5,091 bases of DNA from Bordetella parapertussis. GTDB taxonomy: Bacteria; Pseudomonadota; Gammaproteobacteria; Burkholderiales; Burkholderiaceae_D. Made by a program: the position numbers and the translations under genes. Below, one piece after another: positions 1-5,091 of the stretch; position 1 is the first letter of the stretch; each line of letters starts with the position of its first letter. The stretch is from NCBI GenBank assembly GCA_945867725.1, contig CAMBJI010000177.1:1-5091 (forward strand), given 5' to 3'. Below the pieces are notes generated by a model. The model was given only the letters and a program-made list of their open reading frames with translations, was not told the origin of the DNA and ran no database searches.

Positions 1-1920
1 GCAAGGGATGCTATCGCGTGCGCGTTTACGTTTCTTGCACCAGGTAAGGGTCAGGCTGCGCTGCGCGCGCGTGATGCCGACATACATGAGCCGACGCTCC
101 TCTTGAATGCGTTGCGCTAGCAGTTCGGCCCGCGCATCCGGGTCGCCCCTGTGGGGCAGGATACCTTCTTCAACACCGATCATGAACACATGACCGAACT
201 CCAGTCCCTTGGCTGCGTGCAAAGTGGACAGGCGCACGGCTTCGGGTTCCTGATCACGGCCCTCCAGCATGCTCATGAGTGCCACCATTTGCGTCAGCTC
301 GAGCAGCGATTTTTCAGGGCCGTCAGCATCACGACCGCCGTTGCCTTTTTCTTTCAGCCATCCGGTGAAGTCGAGTACGTTTTGCCATTTCTCTTGCGCC
401 TGTTTGTCATCGAATGTCGCGTACAGATAAGCCTCGTAGTCGATGGCTTTCATCATGTCATCCAGCACGGCACCGGCATTTTCTCCGGTACCCGCCGCGC
501 CGACGCGCGTTGCGCGCGCTTCGAGCTGATTGATGAAATCACAGAATTCACGTAAAGGTGTGAGCTGGCGCTCATTCATGCGCGCCTCGATACCGCCCTT
601 GAATACGGCTTCGAATAATGAGCATTGCCACTGACGGGAAAATTCGCCCAATGCTTCCAGCGTAACCTGGCCCACACCGCGACGCGGCGTTGTTACGGCA
701 CGGATGAAAGCAGGATCATCATCCGTATTCGCAATGAGTCGTAGATAGCTGATGATGTCTTTAATTTCAGCACGATCAAAAAAACTCTGACCCCCTGACA
801 TCACATACGGGATGCGCTCGCGGCGCAAGGCTTTTTCCAGCGCACGCGATTGATGATTGCCGCGATACAGAATCGCATAATCAGAAAACTTCGCGCGACG
901 TTCAAACTTGTGAGCAGAAAGCATGATGACCACCTGATCCGCTTCGGCTTCGTCATCGTCCATGGCCATTACTTTGACCGGATCGCCTGCGCCATGCTCG
1001 GACCAGAGTGATTTCTCGAATAACTTCGGATTGTTGGCGATGACGGCATTGGCAGCTTGAAGAATACGGGTGCTGGAACGATAGTTTTGCTCGAGCTTGA
1101 TGAGCTTTAAATCAGGAAAATCATCCTGAAGCGTGCGCAGGTTTTCCATAGTCGCGCCACGCCATGCATAAATCGCCTGATCATCATCACCGACGGCGGT
1201 GAACATGGGTTTTTTGCCCGGTCCGGTCACCAGTAGCTTTACGAGTTCGTACTGACAGGTGTTGGTGTCCTGATATTCATCGAGCAGCAGATAGCGAAGT
1301 CGACGCTGCCAGCGATCCCGTGCGGCCTCATCGTGACGAAACAGTTCGACAGGCAAGCGGATGAGATCATCAAAATCGACGGCTTGATAACTCGATAAGG
1401 TCGCGACATAGCTGCGATAAATGCGCGCTGCCTGAGCTTCATCTTCGGTGCTTGCTTGAGCCACCGCCTGTTCAGGCGTGAGCAAGGCATTCTTCCAAAG
1501 GGACATGGCATTCTGAATGCGCCGAATGGCGCCTTTGTCAGTGGTCGCCGAGAGATCCTGCACGATAGCGAAGCAATCGGTACTGTCCATGATCGAGAAG
1601 CGCTCTTTAAGCCTAAGCGCCTGCGCTTCACGCCGCAAAATATGGACACCAAGTGAGTGAAACGTGGAGACCGTCAGTTGTTTGGCCTGTCCGGGTTCGC
1701 GCAGCAGTTTGCCAACCCGCTCACGCATTTCGAGTGCGGCTTTGTTGGTGAAGGTCAGGGCCGCAATGTTGCGAGGCTCATAATTGCAAGACTCAATCAG
1801 GTGCACGATTTTCTGCGTAATGACGCGCGTCTTGCCCGATCCGGCGCCTGCCAGTACAAGGCAAGGGCCATCGATATAGTCGACGGCGATTCGCTGCGGA
1901 GTGTTGAGACCGTGCTGCAT
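1..1920 (-). CDS. rep: ATP-dependent DNA helicase Rep (C-terminus cut by window edge)
   Basis: Superfamily 1A 3'-5' DNA helicase that removes proteins ahead of the replication fork and assists replication restart in the cytoplasm. Reading the minus strand from the ATG at 1920 gives 640 uninterrupted codons to the left edge. Visible motifs, by residue: Q motif around 5-9 (LNTPQ), Walker A AGAGSGKT (24-31), Ia TFTNKAA (56-62), Walker B LLLDEYQD (211-218), motif III GDDDQAIYAWRGA (244-256), motif IV QNYRSS (278-283), motif V LSTLHAAKGLEF (564-575), motif VI RRLMYVGITRAQ (609-620). The sequences FDDLI, YELVKLLV, LYRGNHQSR and SGGQSFFDRAEIKD favour Rep over UvrD or PcrA. Rep is usually about 670 residues, so only the tail after motif VI is missing. 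The ATG is the first usable start after an in-frame stop near 1998; the bases before it (ACTCCCCC) lack a Shine-Dalgarno sequence. All catalytic residues seen are intact. It is divergent from the small gene at 2019. Confidence 0.96.
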   Translation of the reverse strand, partial: MQHGLNTPQRIAVDYIDGPCLVLAGAGSGKTRVITQKIVHLIESCNYEPRNIAALTFTNKAALEMRERVGKLLREPGQAKQLTVSTFHSLGVHILRREAQALRLKERFSIMDSTDCFAIVQDLSATTDKGAIRRIQNAMSLWKNALLTPEQAVAQASTEDEAQAARIYRSYVATLSSYQAVDFDDLIRLPVELFRHDEAARDRWQRRLRYLLLDEYQDTNTCQYELVKLLVTGPGKKPMFTAVGDDDQAIYAWRGATMENLRTLQDDFPDLKLIKLEQNYRSSTRILQAANAVIANNPKLFEKSLWSEHGAGDPVKVMAMDDDEAEADQVVIMLSAHKFERRAKFSDYAILYRGNHQSRALEKALRRERIPYVMSGGQSFFDRAEIKDIISYLRLIANTDDDPAFIRAVTTPRRGVGQVTLEALGEFSRQWQCSLFEAVFKGGIEARMNERQLTPLREFCDFINQLEARATRVGAAGTGENAGAVLDDMMKAIDYEAYLYATFDDKQAQEKWQNVLDFTGWLKEKGNGGRDADGPEKSLLELTQMVALMSMLEGRDQEPEAVRLSTLHAAKGLEFGHVFMIGVEEGILPHRGDPDARAELLAQRIQEERRLMYVGITRAQRSLTLTWCKKRKRARDSIPC

Positions 1921-1956
1921 GGGGGAGTCGGCGTGAGGCAGGTGGGCGAGCGCGTC

Positions 1957-1962
1957 ATTGTA
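1957..1962 (-). promoter_or_regulatory. Possible -10 element of the rep promoter
   Basis: On the minus strand this reads TACAAT, one mismatch from the sigma-70 -10 consensus, and lies 36 bases upstream of the rep ATG in the gap between the divergent genes. No convincing TTGACA-like -35 hexamer lies 16-18 bases further upstream, so the call rests on the single hexamer and its placement. Confidence 0.25.
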
Positions 1963-2006
1963 TCGAAAGTCTTGCTGCCGAGCGTGATAAAGTGATTAAG
2001 TATGAC

Positions 2007-2011
2007 GAGGA
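2007..2011 (+). promoter_or_regulatory. Shine-Dalgarno sequence deciding the start at 2019
   Basis: GAGGA lies seven bases before the ATG at 2019. An upstream in-frame GTG at 1992 would add nine residues (MIKYDEDAA), but it has no comparable ribosome binding site, and the family's conserved beginning (MKF-H-I-IN) matches the ATG at 2019. Confidence 0.7.
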
Positions 2012-2018
2012 CGCCGCA

Positions 2019-2501
2019 ATGAAATTCACCCATCTCATCGAAATTAACAATTTAGGTAATCCCATGATTGCCCCGCTCACTCGCTCGCAGCTTTGGCACG
2101 GTCTTGTGTTGCGAGCGGAGCGCCCGACGCTGTTTCTTATTGGCCTCGATAGCTGCGAGATTACATCGCGTTCAGCGGAGGGGATGTCTCGCACGCTTCA
2201 CTTCGGAAAACTCGAGGTGATTGATGAAGTGCGATTGACGTTGCTGGATCAGGTTCATTACCATGTACCACAGCAGAATGACATACCTGCTTCCGATCTG
2301 ACGATGACGATAGAAGAGCCGCAAGCCGGGGCATTGTTTGTCAGGTTTTCCTACGATGATCATCGGGATACGCCTGAAACAACAGAAGAATCTTTTTACA
2401 ACGACTTTCGACGCAATGCCTATAAAGAATCCGATATCGATACGGTACGTATGATCCGGCAGTTGGCCGATGAAGGTCAGTTGGATTCGCCGATTCAATA
2501 A
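2019..2501 (+). CDS. SRPBCC family protein, AtaL-like (DUF1857 type)
   Basis: A 160-residue soluble protein with no signal peptide or membrane segment. The opening MKFTHLIEINNLGNPMIAPL, then TRSQLWHGLVLRAERP (21-36), the following segment ending in GLDSCEI (42-48), and RTLHFGKLEVIDEVRL (58-73) match what I recall of the AtaL-like/DUF1857 branch of the SRPBCC (START/Bet v1) superfamily. Members have a helix-grip fold with a hydrophobic cavity that binds small lipophilic ligands, but the role of this branch is not established and I assign none. The middle alternates beta-strand-like stretches (LTMTIEE, ALFVRFSY, 94-111). The C-terminal third is acidic and probably helical (about 117-154), as in the long final helix of this fold. 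It is a single-gene unit, divergent from rep and convergent with priA, so it has no obvious operon partner. The start at 2019 is chosen for its GAGGA ribosome binding site. The family call is from remembered pattern, not a search. Confidence 0.8.
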   Translation: MKFTHLIEINNLGNPMIAPLTRSQLWHGLVLRAERPTLFLIGLDSCEITSRSAEGMSRTLHFGKLEVIDEVRLTLLDQVHYHVPQQNDIPASDLTMTIEEPQAGALFVRFSYDDHRDTPETTEESFYNDFRRNAYKESDIDTVRMIRQLADEGQLDSPIQ

Positions 2502-2583
2502 AATTTCACTTGTACTGCAGTATCGGGGGTTACGGTATTCGCTTTATTCGCCCTTCATTTCTGCAGACGTTTGGCGCGTTCCA

Positions 2584-2606
2584 AAGCTCGCGATGGTTTT
2601 GAGCTT
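2584..2606. repeat. Short inverted repeat at the priA stop codon
   Basis: AAGCTC (2584-2589) and GAGCTT (2601-2606) can form a six-base-pair stem with an 11-base loop that includes part of the priA stop codon. In the priA transcript the stem is followed by only UUGG rather than a U-run, so it is at best a weak terminator. It is the only hairpin I see in the 103-base gap between the two convergent genes. Confidence 0.3.
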
Positions 2607-4644
2607 AAATATCAATCGGATCGACTTCGAGCGTCCAGCGCAGGCGGGTTGGGTGTTTGCGTAGTTCTTGCACCCATAGCTTCAGAAAGTTCTGCAAGGT
2701 TGCTCGCACATTCGACTCCAGCAACAACTGCGCTCTTTCGACACCAGCAACACGCGTCATGGTCATGGGGACCGGATCATTGATGACAATGCCGGGATGG
2801 GGCAATAACTCGCGCGCCTGTTGCAAGAATTCCAGAGCTGTCGTCAAGGTTTTTGATTCTGCTCTAAGCAAGGCCTGAAAGACAAACGGCGGCAAGCCTG
2901 CGTTGCGGCGCTCCTCCAGAGTTGATGAAGCGAAGCCCGGAAAGTCATGTCCAAGCAAGGCGCGATACAACGGATGCTGCGCGTAGCGGGTTTGCACCAG
3001 TACTTCACTCTTGGACATTTGTCCCGCTCTGCCCGCCCTGCCTGCGACCTGCATAAGCTGGGCAAACAAACGCTCGCCGGCCCGGTAATCATGCGAAAAC
3101 AAGGCGGTATCAGGATTGATCACGCCCACCAGCGTGAGTCGCTGGAAATCATGGCCCTTTGCGACCATTTGCGTGCCAAGGAGAATATCGACTTCACCGC
3201 GATGTACCGTTTCGAAGGCCGCTTGTGCACTACCTTTTTTTCTGGTGGAGTCAGCATCTATTCTGAGCACGCGTGCTTCAGGAAACAGCGTGTGCAAATA
3301 CTCTTCTATTCGTTGGGTGCCACGTCCTAGCGGCTGCAAATCCACATTGCCGCAGGTGGGGCAAGATGTTGGGATCCTGAGCTCAAGACTGCAGTGATGA
3401 CAGCGCAAACGACGTTCTGGTTTGTGGAGCACCATGAAAGCGGTACATCGCTGGCAGTTGCTGATCCACCCACACGCATCACAATGCACGACAGGCGCGT
3501 AACCGCGGCGATTAAGAAACAAAAGTGATTGTTCACCACGTGCCAATCGCTCGCGCAAGGCGGTAATGAGCGGCGGCGCCAAGCCCTCGCTTGCCTTGAT
3601 GCGCTCCATGTCGATCAGCGATATGTTGGGCAACACGGCTTGCGCAGCAGCGCGCTGGGTGAGTACCAGTTTTTTATAACGGCCGCTTGCGGCGTGATGC
3701 CAGCTTTCCATTGACGGTGTGGCCGAACCAAGAACCACCGGAATGTTCAAGTCGTGTGCGCGCCAAATCGCCAGATCGCGCGCCGAGTAGCGCAATCCCT
3801 CTTGTTGCTTGTATGACGGATCATGTTCTTCGTCGACGACGATCAGCTTCAGATCGGGCATCGAGGCAAGTATGGCAAGGCGAGTGCCGAGGACAATCGC
3901 TGCACTCCCGAGGTGCGCTGATAGCCAGCTACGGGTGCGCTCGCCCTCGGAGAGTTGACTATGGAGTGACACTACATTTAATTCGGGAAAGCGGGCCCGT
4001 ACGCTGTTCTCGAGTTGTGGCGTCAGATTGATTTCGGGTACCAGTATCAATACTTGCGCGCGCCCGCCCTGTTGTCGTTCCCGTTCAAGAATTTTTTCTG
4101 CACTTCGCAGATAGACTTCTGTTTTTCCACTGCCAGTCACGCCGAAAAGTAAGGTAGTGCTGTAACTACTGACTGATGTGATGGCATCGACGGCGGCTTG
4201 CTGGTCTTGGTTGAGTTGGGGAGGAACCGATGGTCCTGAAGTCGTTGGGCTCACAGGCGTGGCGACCTTCTTTAATGCACTGTCGAGTGCCGTAGATTTA
4301 AGGGCGCGCAGATTTTTCGGCAGGCAAGGCAAGACCACTTCGCCTAAAGGGCGCTGATAGTATTCAGCCGCGAATCGTGACAGGGCGATCCAATGCGCCG
4401 ACAAGGCAGGTAGTTGGTAACGTATTGCGGTGACATCACGAATTTTTTCGGGCGCATGATCACTGGTCTCTTGGATCGCAATAATGAGCCCCATGACTTC
4501 TCTGCGCCCAAATGGCACTTGGGCTAACTGCCCTACCATCGGAGGCAGGTCATCGGCGGACTCTGGCCGCCACCGATAGTCAAATTCGATGGCCAACGGG
4601 GTGTCCAGCGCCATTTTGAGAATGCGAGGTGTGGGTGGCGGCAT
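2605..4644 (-). CDS. priA: Primosomal protein N' (replication restart helicase PriA)
   Basis: Superfamily 2 3'-5' helicase that recognises abandoned forks and D-loops and starts reloading of DnaB in the cytoplasm. It has 679 residues; E. coli PriA has 732. Order of parts: 3'-DNA-binding domain (about 8-110, with ILKMALDTPLAIEFDY and VPFGRREVMGLI), a short Pro/Ser/Thr-rich linker (about 127-143), Walker A GVTGSGKT (168-175), Walker B DEEH (271-274), GSATPS (306-311), FLNRRGYAP (376-384), then a zinc-binding insertion with all eight cysteines (388, 391, 397, 400, 415, 418, 428, 431). Helicase motifs V (LLGTQMVAKGHDF, 488-500) and VI (QVAGRAGRAG, 532-541) follow, then the C-terminal domain. The ATG at 4644 is the only usable start: there is no ATG, GTG or TTG back to the in-frame stop at 4768-4770. 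The internal Met11 would remove the conserved ILK segment. There is no clear Shine-Dalgarno sequence. It is transcribed away from the DnaA-box region. Confidence 0.98.
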   Translation of the reverse strand: MPPPTPRILKMALDTPLAIEFDYRWRPESADDLPPMVGQLAQVPFGRREVMGLIIAIQETSDHAPEKIRDVTAIRYQLPALSAHWIALSRFAAEYYQRPLGEVVLPCLPKNLRALKSTALDSALKKVATPVSPTTSGPSVPPQLNQDQQAAVDAITSVSSYSTTLLFGVTGSGKTEVYLRSAEKILERERQQGGRAQVLILVPEINLTPQLENSVRARFPELNVVSLHSQLSEGERTRSWLSAHLGSAAIVLGTRLAILASMPDLKLIVVDEEHDPSYKQQEGLRYSARDLAIWRAHDLNIPVVLGSATPSMESWHHAASGRYKKLVLTQRAAAQAVLPNISLIDMERIKASEGLAPPLITALRERLARGEQSLLFLNRRGYAPVVHCDACGWISNCQRCTAFMVLHKPERRLRCHHCSLELRIPTSCPTCGNVDLQPLGRGTQRIEEYLHTLFPEARVLRIDADSTRKKGSAQAAFETVHRGEVDILLGTQMVAKGHDFQRLTLVGVINPDTALFSHDYRAGERLFAQLMQVAGRAGRAGQMSKSEVLVQTRYAQHPLYRALLGHDFPGFASSTLEERRNAGLPPFVFQALLRAESKTLTTALEFLQQARELLPHPGIVINDPVPMTMTRVAGVERAQLLLESNVRATLQNFLKLWVQELRKHPTRLRWTLEVDPIDI

Positions 4645-4795
4645 AGACAGCGAGTGTGATCTAAAGAAGGACTGCGTTAATAGAACTGCAATCTTTGGGG
4701 ATTGAAAATGTGGTGCCGGACGCTTGGGATTATGGCCAACGGCGCCCTGAGGTTCTGCTAGGTTGCCCTAAAAACTCGACTTTGTTCAACGTCTT
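4645..4795. other. Noncoding priA upstream region
   Basis: This stretch is priA-proximal and contains no gene. The priA frame stays open back to 4771 but has no start codon. I see no convincing -35/-10 pair on the minus strand, although a priA promoter should lie here or slightly further right. No RNA structure or repeat stands out. Confidence 0.5.
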
Positions 4796-4800
4796 CCCAA

Positions 4801-4832
4801 CTTAATGTAAAGCTTTAAAAATTGATTTAAAT
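4801..4832. other. AT-rich tract, candidate DNA unwinding element
   Basis: 27 of 32 bases are A or T. The tract includes the palindrome AAAGCTTT (4809-4816) and most of GATTTAAATC (4824-4833). It is followed by a short GC block (CCCGGG, 4833-4838) and then AGATTTTTT (4847-4855) leading directly into the first DnaA box, an arrangement like the AT-rich 13-mer region beside the first DnaA box in E. coli oriC. The unwinding role is inference. Confidence 0.45.
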
Positions 4833-4857
4833 CCCGGGCGCAAAAGAGATTTTTTCG

Positions 4858-4866
4858 CTATCCACA
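4858..4866 (+). promoter_or_regulatory. DnaA box (one mismatch)
   Basis: CTATCCACA differs from TTATCCACA only at the first base. It forms the left arm of an inverted pair with the box at 4872-4880. Confidence 0.65.
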
Positions 4867-4871
4867 AAATC

Positions 4872-4880
4872 TGTGGATAA
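4872..4880 (-). promoter_or_regulatory. DnaA box (exact, strong type)
   Basis: The plus strand reads TGTGGATAA, so the minus strand is TTATCCACA, the highest-affinity form of the DnaA box. It is five bases from the inverted copy on its left and three bases from a further box-like site on its right. Confidence 0.8.
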
Positions 4881-4883
4881 CTT

Positions 4884-4892
4884 TGTGTGTAA
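4884..4892 (-). promoter_or_regulatory. DnaA box-like site (one mismatch)
   Basis: The minus strand reads TTACACACA, one mismatch (fourth base) from TTATNCACA. It has the same orientation as the neighbouring exact box, with a 12-base repeat period. Confidence 0.5.
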
Positions 4893-4976
4893 CTGGGTCT
4901 TGACAAGCCAAAGCGCTGAGTTCATGCGGTGTTCAACAAAATGACTCGTTGTAAAGCAGATGCTAACCCCATGAAA

Positions 4977-4989
4977 AATCAATGACTTA
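4977..4989 (+). promoter_or_regulatory. IHF-type binding site
   Basis: AATCAATGACTTA matches the IHF consensus WATCAANNNNTTR at every defined position and is preceded by three further A residues (4974-4976). IHF bends origin DNA between DnaA boxes in E. coli. Here the site lies between the DnaA-box cluster at 4858-4892 and the box at 5000-5008. Confidence 0.55.
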
Positions 4990-4999
4990 GCGGAAGGTG

Positions 5000-5008
5000 T
5001 TATTCACA
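5000..5008 (+). promoter_or_regulatory. DnaA box (exact)
   Basis: TTATTCACA is an exact match to TTATNCACA. It directly adjoins an AT-rich tract starting at 5011. Confidence 0.75.
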
Positions 5009-5010
5009 GG

Positions 5011-5033
5011 AAAAATTTTTGGAATTTTTTTTA
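5011..5033. other. AT-rich tract between two DnaA boxes
   Basis: 21 of 23 bases are A or T, including AAAAATTTTT (5011-5020) and a run of eight T (5025-5032). It sits between the exact boxes at 5000-5008 and 5057-5065. Runs of this kind bend and melt easily, so this is a second candidate opening site. It is not preceded by a stable stem, so it is not called as a terminator. Confidence 0.4.
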
Positions 5034-5040
5034 CGCGATC

Positions 5041-5046
5041 TTGACA
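5041..5046 (+). promoter_or_regulatory. Possible -35 element of a rightward promoter
   Basis: TTGACA is an exact sigma-70 -35 hexamer. The expected -10 zone overlaps or adjoins the DnaA box at 5057-5065. The best -10-like hexamer there, AATAAG (5061-5066), has 4 of 6 consensus bases but only a 14-base spacer, so the promoter is uncertain. If real, it would drive a gene beyond the right edge and DnaA would cover it. Confidence 0.3.
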
Positions 5047-5056
5047 ATCCTACTTT

Positions 5057-5065
5057 TGTGAATAA
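5057..5065 (-). promoter_or_regulatory. DnaA box (exact)
   Basis: The plus strand reads TGTGAATAA, so the minus strand is TTATTCACA, the same sequence as the box at 5000-5008 in opposite orientation. Confidence 0.75.
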
Positions 5066-5091
5066 GTGTGGGTTGGCCAATCCTTGGTAAC

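Larger units (their letters stand above)
4796..5091. other. oriC: Putative replication origin (oriC) or DnaA-regulated intergenic region
   Basis: No open reading frame of note lies here on either strand. The segment holds three exact matches to the DnaA box consensus TTATNCACA (4872-4880, 5000-5008, 5057-5065), two one-mismatch copies (4858-4866, 4884-4892), an exact IHF consensus (4977-4989), and two AT-rich tracts suited to strand opening (4801-4832 and 5011-5033). This is the normal make-up of a gammaproteobacterial oriC. The flanking priA and rep genes point away from it. GATC sites are not enriched (one at 5037-5040 here), so E. coli-style Dam/SeqA control is not indicated. The region probably continues beyond the right edge, where dnaA would be a typical neighbour. 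The alternatives are a DnaA-regulated promoter region or a DnaA-titration site. Confidence 0.65.

Noticed and set aside
51..80. Apparent frameshift in rep at the CGCGCG run near motif VI
   Set aside because: A careful re-read of the minus strand gives ITRAQRSLTLTWCKK in frame; the first reading had miscounted the GC repeat.
151..555. Plus-strand open frame of 134 codons
   Set aside because: It lies entirely opposite rep motifs and is a shadow of that gene; the peptide has no recognisable features.
1239..1652. Minus-strand open frame of 137 codons inside rep
   Set aside because: It overlaps rep in another frame. The rep frame carries continuous conserved helicase sequence through the same bases.
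1992..2018. GTG start nine codons upstream for the SRPBCC gene
   Set aside because: It has no ribosome binding site, and the added residues do not resemble the family start; the ATG at 2019 has GAGGA at good spacing.
2513..2522. TACTGCAGTA palindrome after the SRPBCC gene as a terminator
   Set aside because: It is a perfect palindrome with no loop and no following T-run, so it cannot form a useful terminator hairpin.
2947..3397. Overlapping plus-strand open frames opposite priA
   Set aside because: They are antisense shadows of priA's helicase region with no ribosome binding sites or recognisable protein content.
4900..4905. TTGACA as a rightward -35 element
   Set aside because: No TATAAT-like hexamer occurs 16-18 bases downstream (the sequence there is CATGCG-like), and no gene follows within the window.
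5011..5033. T-run as an intrinsic terminator
   Set aside because: There is no GC-rich stem before the T-run, so an AT-rich origin or bend element explains it better.

Overview
The window looks like chromosomal DNA from a proteobacterium, most likely a gammaproteobacterium. The evidence is two housekeeping replication helicases of the proteobacterial type (Rep, with motifs nearly identical in wording to enterobacterial Rep, and PriA with its eight-cysteine zinc module), together with consensus TTATNCACA DnaA boxes and an IHF-type site. There are no signs of a mobile element, phage, CRISPR array, or rRNA or tRNA gene. The genus cannot be named from the sequence.

Layout, left to right. Positions 1-1920 (minus strand) carry rep, an ATP-dependent DNA helicase, whose last few dozen codons lie beyond the left edge. 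After a 98-base gap, a small divergent plus-strand gene (2019-2501) encodes a 160-residue SRPBCC/AtaL-like (DUF1857-type) protein of unknown function. After a 103-base convergent gap comes priA (2605-4644, minus strand), the replication-restart primosome helicase. Positions 4645-5091 hold no gene. The half nearest priA (4645-4795) is unremarkable. The half to the right (about 4796-5091) is AT-rich and contains three exact and two one-mismatch DnaA boxes, an exact IHF consensus between them, and two strongly AT-rich tracts.

The most notable feature is this right-hand intergenic region, which has the make-up of a chromosomal replication origin (oriC) or at least a DnaA-controlled regulatory region. 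Both helicase genes are transcribed leftward, away from it, as expected for highly conserved genes beside an origin. Rep and PriA act in fork progression and restart, so the two genes fit functionally with an origin-proximal position. The gene expected beyond the right edge of an origin of this type would be dnaA, but it is not in the window, so this remains inference. No novel multi-gene system is evident. The lone uncharacterised protein is the SRPBCC-fold gene between the helicases.
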